Below are positions 51,017 through 59,640 of a DNA stretch of 64,000 nt, in pieces. The stretch comes from Hofstenia miamia (Eukaryota > Xenacoelomorpha > Acoela): the NCBI GenBank assembly GCA_004352715.1, contig SCFE01000001.1, forward strand, positions 7,218,143-7,282,142, given 5' to 3'. A model generated the notes under the pieces. That model did not search any database, was not told where the DNA came from, and was given only the letters and a program-made list of their open reading frames with translations. A program made the translations under genes and the position numbers. The stretch's first letter is position 1. Each line of letters begins with the position of its first letter.

Positions 51017-52036
51017 GGATATATTGGGACACAATATATTATTTTAACGTAACAAGATTGCACTACATTGTGTTATTCCATGTATTGCTGTTCCTAAGTT
51101 TGTTAAAGGATCTCGTTGAATAAAACCTTGCAATGTGAGTGCGGGTGAGATAAAAAACTGCAGGTTGATTTACTGATGACACATACTTGCAGAAGTTATT
51201 TTATGCCAAAAATCTGAGACGCTAATATATACCTTTTGCAATCTTGATATTGTTTAGAGAAAACTCAACTCTCCTGGTATGAAATCAATATTTTTTCTAA
51301 TGACATTGATATTTTTTCATCATATATATGAGGCGATCTGTGCATTTTCAATCTTTTGATATTTCCCCTACATATTCTACAAATAAAATCATCATGCCTT
51401 ACTATTTCAAGCTGTGTAAGTATTTTTGTGTTATATTTTGACCAGATTTTGTTATTCAACAATTAAAATATAACACCACAAACCATAATATAACCTTAAC
51501 AAGAGGGCTGGCTCCCCGTCAAATTTAATTAGGCTGAGCCCCCCCCCCNCCGCCCCCTGAGCACCCCCTCGAGTACACCCTTGCTATATTACCTAGCATA
51601 TCACGGAAGCATTAAAACAATTTTATTGTTGTGAGAAACACTGGCTAATTAATTGTTATTTTCGTTTTGTTTAAAAAAATTACAAAAAATATGTTTATAG
51701 GTGCGAATTAGCTTTGTATTTTTAAAGATACAATGGGCATTTGTGCGAAACAGTTTGTGAAAATACTAGTGATTGTTTTAGTTGTAGTTTGTGTATTTCG
51801 ATACAAATTTGTTACAGGTTATATGTGTACATGTATTTGTTTTTAAATAAAATAAATTCTAAAGAATCTAATTTAATGAGTATGATAATCGCAAAATATG
51901 ATCGCTCTGATATCCCATAAATAAAGTTTGCACTTTTTTGGTTGACTTTTACATTCTGGATGTATGCATCTACTTTGCTTTTCCTTTGTAATTGGCAAAT
52001 GGTCAACTCTATCTCTTCTAACATCTGCGCAAAGCA
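51017..52036. other. No supported gene
   Basis: AT-rich. At 51541-51575 there is a poly-C run with a single N. The minus-strand open frame at 51812-52024 lies just past the piggyBac relic and may be more of it, but shows no motif. Confidence 0.4.
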
Positions 52037-52255
52037 TTATAGCAGTTGGGACACGTGTGGTTTTAACTTTAATTTCCTCCTCAAATCTCGAGTTTCTTCT
52101 TTTACAGCAATTTTATTTTTACAGCACAGACTTTCAGCTATAATGGATTTTAAATCCCACAAACAAATCATTTTTTTTGTTATACCGCTGTCAGGACAAT
52201 CTCTTCTATACAACAACCACGAGTTTACAATAGCAATGTCTGAAAAGTAAAATAA
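52037..52255 (-). pseudogene. piggyBac-type relic, C-terminal catalytic region
   Basis: The minus strand reads SDIAIVNSWLLYRRDCPDSG followed by ITKKMICLWDLKSIIAESLC and ends at a stop. D-I-A-x-V-N-S-W-L-L-Y-R-R-D is the hallmark of the region after the last catalytic Asp in piggyBac/PGBD proteins. Upstream sequence (52260-52560) has scattered coding-like stretches in broken frames. It is in the opposite orientation to, and a different lineage from, the relic at 16857-18046. Confidence 0.8.
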
Positions 52256-53066
52256 CTGTGCAATGCCATAAAGAATCTGTACACCAAATCACTTTTGTAA
52301 AATTCCACACATTTTCGCCCGTAAATCTTCATATTTAATGATGTTGTCAGGTGCATCATTTGACCATTTTAAAAGGATCTCCTTTATGAGAGTATATAGC
52401 CATTATCTTGTTTTCCCATTTTAGGCTTGGTTGCCATATAACATCTTTACCAACTTCAAAAGCAGGTATTAGGTCATTTATTGAAACAGTACTTTCAGTT
52501 CCATCTTGTCATTTCACAGTCAAATCCATAATTCCTTTGTGACAACAAACGTTCAAATGCCCAATGTGTCTTTAAGGATACATAAATGACGTTTACATGT
52601 GCAATAATTCTAACATGATAATGTAAGTTTATGCTTTAATGTCAAGGAGATCAATAAGAATGGGCGTATTCATCATAAGCATTTTGTGATTGATATTTAA
52701 TTTATAACTTCGTGAAACCTTAATCATGCACAATGCTTATTAGCAATGTGGTCATGTACCTAATTAATCTGTTCACTGCCAAGGGATTATCAGTAGTTTG
52801 CGCAAATTTCAACATAGTTGTTTGCAAGTTTGCGAACGTCTAGTAAGACAAAATTTTCGGTTTGTATCTTTCAAGATACTTTGGGTAATTTCGGGTTAAC
52901 TACTGCAAAGAAAATCACACCCTGAAAGCAACATTCAAACTGCTTCAAATTCTATGAACAAATGCTCAGCATATTTTCAACAGCCAAATGTGCCTCGTTT
53001 TGAATACTTATAGTGATACTATTAGCTGATTTATAAATAATGATGAAAATAGTTTGCAAAGCGCCC

Positions 53067-53109
<43 letters not shown>

Positions 53110-53160
53110 TCTTACAAATAAGCAAGTTTAGGTTTCAAAAACAGTTCTTTGACATTTATA
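52256..53160. other. 3' flank of the TIR gene, no other gene seen
   Basis: AT-rich, with a (TA)n tract at 53071-53107 about 55 bp beyond the TIR gene's stop codon. No clean AATAAA was found immediately downstream of the stop on the minus strand. Confidence 0.4.
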
Positions 53161-55911
53161 TTACAGTATTCTACAAGCTTTGCTTTTTTTTAATTTTCTT
53201 GTGTCAGGGGATGCTTTTTGGGTTCCTTTATAGTTCATATCTTTATCCATGTTGCTCAAGCTTTCATTTTCAGCGGAGTTATTTTTCTTGAATTCATCGC
53301 AATTACTTTCTATTCTAATGTCTTCACTGCTTGAGAAGGCACCCCATTGAAGACTGTGTACTTTTATTTTTTTATTAGAACTATCGGCTTCGGATTGTTG
53401 TTGACTCCCTTCTATGATTATCTCTTCTGTATTTGGACTTGACCCCCAAGCGAAGCTTTGCAAATTTAGATGGTCATAATTGTTAGTTTTTGATTGTGTT
53501 TGACTCCCGTCTATGGCTATGTCTTCTGTATTTGGATTTGACCCCCAAGCAAAGCCTTGTAATTTTGGTTTTCCATTAGCATTATTCATTTTCGTTTGTT
53601 CTTGACTCCCTTCTATAATTATTTCTTCTCTTTTAGTTGAACCTGTTCTTGGTGCCTTTTCTTCTTTTATTGAAGACATTTTTTCATATTTTATAGATGT
53701 ATTTAATCCCAAGCGTTTGTTTAATTGACGTTCATTTAACGATACAACCGTTTTATACTGTGATAAATTTTCATCGAATTCCACTTCTTTAGCTGTTACC
53801 AACCTGACAATCTCAATGAAGTTTATTAATACAGCACCTGTTGTGTTTGATAAGCTTTTGCTACTTACGGATTTAGCAAAATCATGTAGTAGTTGCAAAA
53901 TACAAAATTTCTCTGTAGTGCTTAAAAAGTTGGCAAGTTTCATGTCTACAGCATCGTTTACTATATGGAATGGGCATATATTACCTCGAATTCTGTGAAG
54001 ATCCAACCAAATATGATCACAAGTGTTATATGAAGTTAAAAGATGTAGGTAAACTGGAAGGTTAGAATATTTATCTATTAATAATGGAAAAAAGGTCTGC
54101 TTTGTTGTGCCATGTATTCGCTGTCGAAAGATTCCTAGTTGCATGTAATCCATAAGAAGATTGTCTTCAAGGTAGTCATCCGAAATTATCGATATTACAT
54201 ATTTCGCATTTTCAATAACGTCCGTTTGATTCTTTCCATATTCTGTTTTCATTACCTTTAAGTTGGGTAAATAGAATTTTATCATTTTCTCAATAAAAGT
54301 GCTTATGGAGTTTTCAGTGATTCGATTTGCTATAAATACAGCTTCCTGAACATCACTTTGATCCACTTTCAGAAGAAAATTGTAACTAGGTAAGCTATTC
54401 CCATAGTTTAATTTATATTGTAAGAAACGATACTTTTCCATTGTTTCCCCAATATCTTTTACTACTCTGTTATCCGTAAGCGTTTGAAAGTAATTGTGGT
54501 CGAATACATTTATGAGTTCTTGCTTTAGTTGGTGTTTATGAATGTAGGTGATATCCTCACTTTTAAAGCTCATTGGAATTTCATCTGGCTTACAGCCATG
54601 CACAACTATTAATCTTCTATTTAGGGAACAATAATTCCACACAGAAGCTATTGAAAATTCTTCTAGGCAAACAGCTGATTCCGCATATGCATCAGTTAAT
54701 ATCGCAATCACTGTTGAAGACTTATCCAAAGCTGTATAAAGTGTTTGCTGCCAGTTATAGCCAGCCTTTAGCTCTCTGGTGTCAATAAATATTTTCGGGT
54801 CAGATTGATTCTGTAGTGTCCAAGCGTTTTCGATAATTTCTTTAGTTTCTTTTGCTAGTGGCGTCTGTTGATGCGAATAAGATATAAAAACATCATATAA
54901 CATTGATTTGGTTTTCTTCATTTTGTCTGATTCTAACAAATTATTAACAGTTTTTATTAAACCTGGTACTTGATTGGAGGTCGTGCATTGAATGTATTGA
55001 ACTAGTTTGATGTAGATTGGCAGGTCTACATTTTCTGTAAGAACAGGTAAAATTAGGTTTCGGGGATGTTGACGGTTGGAAGAAAGCGCCATATGAAATT
55101 CCTCAATGCAGCATTTTGTTTTTGTGAATAAGTTGCTTAAAACGAAAAGACTTTTCCTACAACTTCTAATAACCCTATGCGTTTTATCGTTCCATTCGCG
55201 CTCTTCTGATCCATCTGATAAAATTATATCTAAGTTTTTTTGGTCATTAAGTTTTGACTTTAATTGGTTTGCCATTATCTTCCCATCGCTTGCAAATGAT
55301 ATAAATATATCAAATTCAATGACACACTGCTCAGGTTGATGTAACCTAGTACTGCTTTTGTAAATTTCACACTTTTCTTCAAAAGCAGATATAACTGAAT
55401 CATTTGTATCATTTGGATGCAATACAATTTTCAATCTTCCCAACGGAAACCCTCGAGTAACACGGCTACATGTTGCATCCACTAACATTTCCAAAACTGT
55501 AACTCTGTCGTAGCCTTGATTTGTGAAGAATAATGGAGTTGAAATAGTGCAGTTGTCTTTCCCCTGAAAAACCGGCATCAACGCTGAAAATAGTCTGCCG
55601 AAATCAGGTCTCCGTTGTGTCAATGTGTTTTGTAAACAAAGAATTCTTCGAAATGGTACACATTCTGGTAATGACTTAGAATACCAACAATTGTGACTAG
55701 ACTGTAGATCCTCTTCTTTGTCTGCTGCAAGCTCTTCTACTGCTATGCCATGATTTCTTCTTAAACTAGATATGACTGAGTGATGTGATGCAGATTTGTA
55801 TGCTTCCCCAAAAATTGATACACAAAGCACGTCGACTTTATCTGGAAGAAGAGTTATATCTCCTATTACCAATTCAATAATACTTTCGCCAATTACTAAT
55901 TCTCTTGCCAT
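53161..55911 (-). CDS. Macro-like / triple-TIR protein with C-terminal repeats and a CaaX box
   Basis: A 916-residue reading frame in one exon. Residues about 10-190 look like a divergent macro domain (IELVIGDITLLPDKVDV at the start, STPLFFTNQGYDRV later). TIR1 spans about 198-325 (FDIFISFASDGK, Glu271 in CCIEEF). TIR2 spans about 336-470 (YDVFISYSHQQ, BB-loop FIDTRELKAGYNW, Glu418 in CLEEFS). About 508-640 is a third, degenerate TIR-like unit in which the Glu position is Asp588 (LLMDYM). Three 33-34-residue repeats start at 762, 796 and 829 (EIIIEGSQ...FAWGS), with a partial fourth at 863. The tail KLKKSKACRIL is polybasic plus a CaaL box, expected to be geranylgeranylated. TIR domains signal by self-association or cleave NAD; macro folds bind ADP-ribose-type ligands. 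An NAD-related immune role is my inference. No signal peptide or membrane helix. Confidence 0.9.
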   Translation of the reverse strand: MARELVIGESIIELVIGDITLLPDKVDVLCVSIFGEAYKSASHHSVISSLRRNHGIAVEELAADKEEDLQSSHNCWYSKSLPECVPFRRILCLQNTLTQRRPDFGRLFSALMPVFQGKDNCTISTPLFFTNQGYDRVTVLEMLVDATCSRVTRGFPLGRLKIVLHPNDTNDSVISAFEEKCEIYKSSTRLHQPEQCVIEFDIFISFASDGKIMANQLKSKLNDQKNLDIILSDGSEEREWNDKTHRVIRSCRKSLFVLSNLFTKTKCCIEEFHMALSSNRQHPRNLILPVLTENVDLPIYIKLVQYIQCTTSNQVPGLIKTVNNLLESDKMKKTKSMLYDVFISYSHQQTPLAKETKEIIENAWTLQNQSDPKIFIDTRELKAGYNWQQTLYTALDKSSTVIAILTDAYAESAVCLEEFSIASVWNYCSLNRRLIVVHGCKPDEIPMSFKSEDITYIHKHQLKQELINVFDHNYFQTLTDNRVVKDIGETMEKYRFLQYKLNYGNSLPSYNFLLKVDQSDVQEAVFIANRITENSISTFIEKMIKFYLPNLKVMKTEYGKNQTDVIENAKYVISIISDDYLEDNLLMDYMQLGIFRQRIHGTTKQTFFPLLIDKYSNLPVYLHLLTSYNTCDHIWLDLHRIRGNICPFHIVNDAVDMKLANFLSTTEKFCILQLLHDFAKSVSSKSLSNTTGAVLINFIEIVRLVTAKEVEFDENLSQYKTVVSLNERQLNKRLGLNTSIKYEKMSSIKEEKAPRTGSTKREEIIIEGSQEQTKMNNANGKPKLQGFAWGSNPNTEDIAIDGSQTQSKTNNYDHLNLQSFAWGSSPNTEEIIIEGSQQQSEADSSNKKIKVHSLQWGAFSSSEDIRIESNCDEFKKNNSAENESLSNMDKDMNYKGTQKASPDTRKLKKSKACRIL

Positions 55912-55963
55912 TTGTGAATGAATTGCGTAATGTCAACATAGCCAATTTGTGTAACATTATCAA

Positions 55964-56025
55964 CTGCTATTCATGCAGTGTTCAAATTCTAGGTGTTTAA
56001 CTATTCATGCGAAAAGAACACTCAC
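55964..56025 (-). other. Predicted 62-nt intron in the 5' UTR of the TIR gene
   Basis: Upstream of the ATG at 55911 the minus strand shows the consensus donor GACAG|GTGAGT (intron starts at 56025) and the acceptor AATAGCAG (ends at 55964). The spliced leader would end 52 nt before the ATG. Other AGs nearby (for example CCTAG) would give shorter introns. If right, the gene is expressed as a spliced mRNA and is not a bare retrocopy. Confidence 0.55.
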
Positions 56026-56065
56026 CTGTCTTCAACGTTAATTTCAATCTAACTAGCAATACGTT

Positions 56066-56081
56066 GGACTATATATTAACA
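56066..56081 (-). promoter_or_regulatory. Candidate TATA box of the TIR gene
   Basis: On the minus strand GTTAATATATAGTCC lies about 45 bp upstream of the predicted 5'-UTR donor, leaving room for a transcription start near 56040 and a very short first exon. In AT-rich DNA such a box has little weight alone; its position relative to the splice donor is the supporting point. Confidence 0.35.
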
Positions 56082-56538
56082 ACAACCCAATAATCTTTCC
56101 CGATTTGTTGCCGTAGCGCAAATATATTGCTGAGGGGGAATATTATTGCACAGACAATGGTGTTATGTATTTGCAGCAATTTCCAGCCTTTGTAGGCTAT
56201 CTAGAATTACATATATGTGCCTTTTATTAGGATTCCCGCTTACAATTTCTAAATTTTAACGGTCTAATGAAAAATGTGAAATCGCTTAAAATACCTAATT
56301 TTCAAACCTCATAGCATTGAAGCTAATCGTGAAAGCACAAGCTTCATTGTGTTAAAAATCAACCATTAATTTTCTGCATGAACTGTGGACTATTTGAATT
56401 CTCATTTGCTTATTGATTTATAGAATTTATTTTTGAAAATTTCTGTTTGACTTTCAATATCGTCATTTTCCGATAAATTTCAGTATTGAGTTATGAAAAT
56501 AATTTCATTTCAATAAAAATCAAAGCAAGGCATTTATT

Positions 56539-56742
56539 ACCTCCTCCAAGGAGGTTATGTTTTTGGTAGCGTTGGCTTGTTTGTCTGTTAGCAACGTTAC
56601 GGAAAAAGTAAGAGATGGATTGACCTCAGATTTTCACCAGAGGTGCGTCTCCGCCCAAGAATGAATCTATTAAATTTTGGTGCTGATCAGGGGGACGCAA
56701 GCTGCATGGCGGAGGTCTGCGCTCTCCGAGTGCTTTTCTAGT
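56539..56742. repeat. Compact 200-bp repeat element starting with a GGAGGT hairpin
   Basis: It opens with the hairpin ACCTCCTCCAAGGAGGT, runs through GCGTTGGCTTGTTTGTCTGT and GGATTGACCTCAGATTTTCA, and ends GGCGGAGGTCTGCGCTCTCC then GAGTGCTTTTCTAGT. Composition is clearly higher in GC than its surroundings. From memory this resembles a short element repeated in many aquatic animal genomes; I cannot name it. It lies about 500 bp upstream of the TIR gene's predicted first exon. Confidence 0.65.
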
Positions 56743-57434
56743 CTTTATAATGAAATACAATTCAGTTTTGCTTTATGGTTTGGGTAAAGAATACCATTGC
56801 TACGGTTTCTAAACAAACTTATTATTTCGAATGCAAATTTCATAGTGATTCTGTTATTTTAAACATTTTTGTTATTTATTCATTACTTACAATATGAGAC
56901 GTATTTTATTTTCTCATATATTAAAATTCCTAGTTTAAGTAGACATGAAATTCATTTGCAAGTACAGTCACAACAGGTCATCCTTCTTTAATATTCACCG
57001 ATTAGTTACATGTTGAGACAACTTTGAGTAGAGAATTATTACACAACATGCATGCATTGAAATTGTGTGAAATTGTTCCTTCAGATAACATTTTCAAAGC
57101 TGAATTCACTGATCAGGAAGTTGCCTCTTAATTCATCTTATAAAACTTTTTTTAATCGGTTGCACTACACAATTGCAAATTCAATCAACTTAAATATCAT
57201 TTTGAACAAGCAATTGAATCTTATTAACCTTAGTGTATATATGAATAACTTTATGAAATTCAATGTGTCCATTAGTTTATAAACTCCTTCAATATTCTTT
57301 TCTGTCAAAATGTTGATGTGTATCCATATATAAGCATGAATAAACTGTATTAAGCCAAAAGCATTTACATGGAATTATATTGATAAGATACACTGTAGTA
57401 TTCGATATTAAATCCCTAACATTCCATATTTTAG
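56743..57434. other. Intron sequence, no supported gene
   Basis: Contains a possible acceptor at 57084-57086 followed by a 14-codon stretch to a stop (NIFKAEFTDQEVAS). It could be a terminal exon of some transcript but does not match the phase of exon E. Confidence 0.35.
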
Positions 57435-57459
57435 GCAAAGACGATATTGCAAGCCATTG
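57435..57459 (+). CDS. Tentative 25-nt micro-exon F of the PTB-like gene
   Basis: Acceptor ATATTTTAG ends at 57434 and a near-consensus donor, G|GTAAGA, starts at 57460. In phase 0 after exon E it adds AKTILQAI and one base of the next codon. An amphipathic helix with an I-x-x-I pattern is expected directly after the last strand of a PTB domain. So short an exon can arise by chance in AT-rich DNA, so this stays tentative. Confidence 0.3.
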
Positions 57460-57952
57460 GTAAGAATCTTTTACATCTAACAATTCACAACTTTCCAATG
57501 CAATGCAATTATGAAATTGGGAATTGTTTTTTTTATATTTATAAAATTTAGCAGAGTCGCTAGTTATTTGAGCATGAAACTACTACCCATTAGTGTTCTT
57601 CAGGAAAATACATATCATTCTTGCATAAAGTAGTTAAGAAAATATTAAAATGTTATAAGAACTTTATTATCAAACTGTACATTCTTATATGTTATGGTAT
57701 TTGCATTGTATTTTATTTAGTAAAGGTGTACTCTACGTAATGCATTGATATTTTTTTTACAATTAACTGCAAATTCCTCACTGCTTAAAATATTGATTTT
57801 GTAGGTTAATTGTATAACGATATAATTATAATCAGTATTTTATGATTCATGACGTATTTGCCCCATAATCAACACCACCAATTTTGCTTATTCTTAGCTT
57901 GGCATTTGAACTTTTCAATTGTTTATTATGCATAAATGTTGTTTTAGCACAG

Positions 57953-57978
57953 GGCTTCAAAAGAACGACCTGGCTTAC
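57953..57978 (+). CDS. Tentative 26-nt micro-exon G of the PTB-like gene
   Basis: Acceptor TTTTAGCACAG ends at 57952 and donor TAC|GTAATT begins at 57979. Its first two bases complete the codon left by the preceding micro-exon (GGG, Gly), then it reads LQKNDLAY and ends in phase 0. Together the two give a helix AKTILQAIGLQKNDLAY, as at the end of a PTB domain. It depends entirely on the previous tentative exon. Confidence 0.25.
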
Positions 57979-58742
57979 GTAATTTTAGTGTACATTTTTG
58001 TTTATTTTACAAATATGCAGTATTTTTTGAATTATTGTTACATTTTTCTGTGCAGTTTTCTACTGTATTATATTTTGATAGTTATATATTTTTTGTAAAT
58101 TCTGTCATAAGTTTTGGAACTTCAGTTAAATGTATATAATGAATTAATGTATTTCAGTTGTTTATTCTTAAGGAAAGTCTTTTTTACAAAATAAATGCTT
58201 TCCTTTTCTAATTAAAGTATATCCCGTTTTTAATATTTGGCGGTTACAATACAATAATTGCACTTTTATTCAGTGTGTGTGTTTTTATGATTGGCAAATC
58301 AAATCTGTATATTTATCAACCACATCTATCTTGCAGAAATGTAATTCCCATTGAGAATTCTGTATCTGAGTCGTATTTGCAAGCATATAACGTTTGTCAC
58401 ATTTAAATATCAGCTAGGGCATTAATAACCCATAATATGCCAGAAAATTGAAAAAATTACTGTTCTTTTCACGAGGTATGATTTTATAGTCAACAAGAAT
58501 ATGCTATTATCAATTTAAGGTGTGCAAATTCTTATTTAGGCAACCTCAAATCAGGTATGGTGAAACAAAGTTGAAACAAGCTGCATATTTTCAGGCCGGC
58601 TTCAGCCGCTTTTGAAACACTAATTAATTACGTGGATGAGTGCAGACTAGTACTTTCTTCACTATGTTATTTTGGTGTTATTAGAATGCTATTTTGAAAG
58701 AGGTTTATTGTGCATAAACAAACTATAAGGTTGTCCAGCTTA

Positions 58743-58920
58743 TCTATTCAGTACCTGGCCATTGATGATTGACGTAGCGTAGACTTCTTTAAGAACTGTT
58801 CGTAGAGATTCAACAGCATCACTGTCCAATAAAGAGCTGCTGTCTGTTACTACATTACCACTTATACTAAAGTGATGCTCACTCTCCCAACTTGAACAAA
58901 ATTTGCCTAATCAGTACAAA
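58743..58920 (-). pseudogene. hAT-type transposase C-terminal fragment
   Basis: The minus strand reads SSWESEHHFSISGNVVTDSS then SLLDSDAVESLRTVLKEV and stops shortly after GQVLNR. E-x-x-F-S-x-S-G-N-V-V-T-D followed by S-L-x(5)-V-x-x-L is the C-terminal dimerisation motif of hAT transposases and their domesticated relatives. AATGGCCAG|GTACTG inside could be a splice donor, in which case the last residues are not coding. The rest of the gene is not found nearby. Confidence 0.65.
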
Positions 58921-59129
58921 TTCCAATTTTTATCTATTTTTAAGCTGAATCTATCCGAATGGGCTTAGTAACTTTATTTATTATTGTATGTGAAGTTTTT
59001 TCTTTAAAAAAATATTTTTTTGAATGGGTTATTTCAAAAAAATTGTTGGCTTATACGGTACGGCATAGTAGGGAGTTGCCTATGGGGTACAGCCTGTTTA
59101 AAATTGGGTACAATTACTAAGTCAACAAT

Positions 59130-59300
59130 ATAGAACACCTAAGAAAATGTGGATTAAATCATGATATCAAACTTTTAAGATCAACCATCCCCAAAAATTT
59201 AAAAGTATTCAAAAGTATATGCATATGGTCAATGCAACTAAGTCTTAACACCAAAGATGACTGCATATATCACAACAAATTACCTCTAATCAACGCTTAA
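59130..59300 (+). pseudogene. Penelope-type fragment 1 (tail after the GIY-YIG nuclease)
   Basis: The frame IEHLRKCGLNHDIKLLRSTI then PKNLKVFKSICIW is open to 59300. Its EHLRKCG...IKLLRS pattern matches the tail of fragment 2 at 59410-59640 (KLLKYCGLSYNLKFLKNS) and the region that follows GIY-YIG nucleases in Penelope-like retroelements. It has no start codon and is not a working gene. Confidence 0.45.
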
Positions 59301-59409
59301 TTACATAGTAATATCTTTTAATTAAACAATGCATATTTAGAGGGAAAATGTCGTAAATTGACGTTGCTCAAGTTGAGCGAATTATATCTGTTTTTACTAA
59401 ATTTATTAA

Positions 59410-59640
59410 AGATCCTTAACAACATTAAATAAATCTAATGTAATTTATAACATTCAATGCATCTGTAGTGAAGATTACATTGGATGTCGCGGTTGGTAGC
59501 TACGTATAAGAACAAAAGAACATGAAACTAATTCAACAATTTCAAAACTGCTGAAATATTGTGGACTAAGCTACAATTTAAAATTTTTAAAGAATAGCGA
59601 AGCAAAACTTTTTAAAATCATTATAAAGAATTTTAGTTAG
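59410..59640 (+). pseudogene. Penelope-like retroelement, GIY-YIG endonuclease relic
   Basis: The frame reads TLNKSNVIYNIQCICSEDYI then GCRGW, a stop, and LRIRTKEHETNSTISKLLKY followed by CGLSYNLKFLKNSEAKLFKI to a stop at 59640. N-V-I-Y-x-I-x-C-x-C...Y-I-G, with R-x-R-x-x-E-H downstream, is the GIY-YIG fold found at the C-terminus of Penelope-like elements, where it nicks the target DNA. One internal stop and the loss of the reverse transcriptase make it dead. Confidence 0.8.

Larger units (their letters stand above)
1305..57978 (+). other. Span of a multi-exon host gene encoding a PTB-like protein (predicted)
   Basis: Five good exons and two tentative micro-exons on the plus strand chain with compatible phases. 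Exon 1305-1404 ends with two bases of a codon and exon 14999-15107 supplies the third (AGG, Arg). The later junctions at 15107, 23800, 38488 and 48586 are all phase 0. Every exon has an AG acceptor and a GT donor, and three donors are near-consensus (GTAAGA, GTAAGT, GTGAGT). The fourth and fifth exons together resemble the strands of a PTB/PID domain. I infer one gene running through most of the window, with introns up to about 14.6 kb full of transposons. The first exon, start codon and true last exon were not found. Transcript data would be needed to prove linkage. Confidence 0.5.

Noticed and set aside
53290-53630. RHIM amyloid motif in the repeats of the TIR protein
   Set aside because: The motif core of RHIM is not present; only a general beta-prone G-S-Q similarity remains, so it is kept as a hypothesis and not as a call.
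56130-56146. kB-like site (GGGGGAATATT) upstream of the TIR gene
   Set aside because: The 3' half of a kB site is missing, and one half-site in this DNA is not evidence.
58595-58615. Terminal exon of the PTB-like gene (TTTTCAG then AGFSRF and a stop)
   Set aside because: Phase fits, but seven codons after a common acceptor are not enough support.
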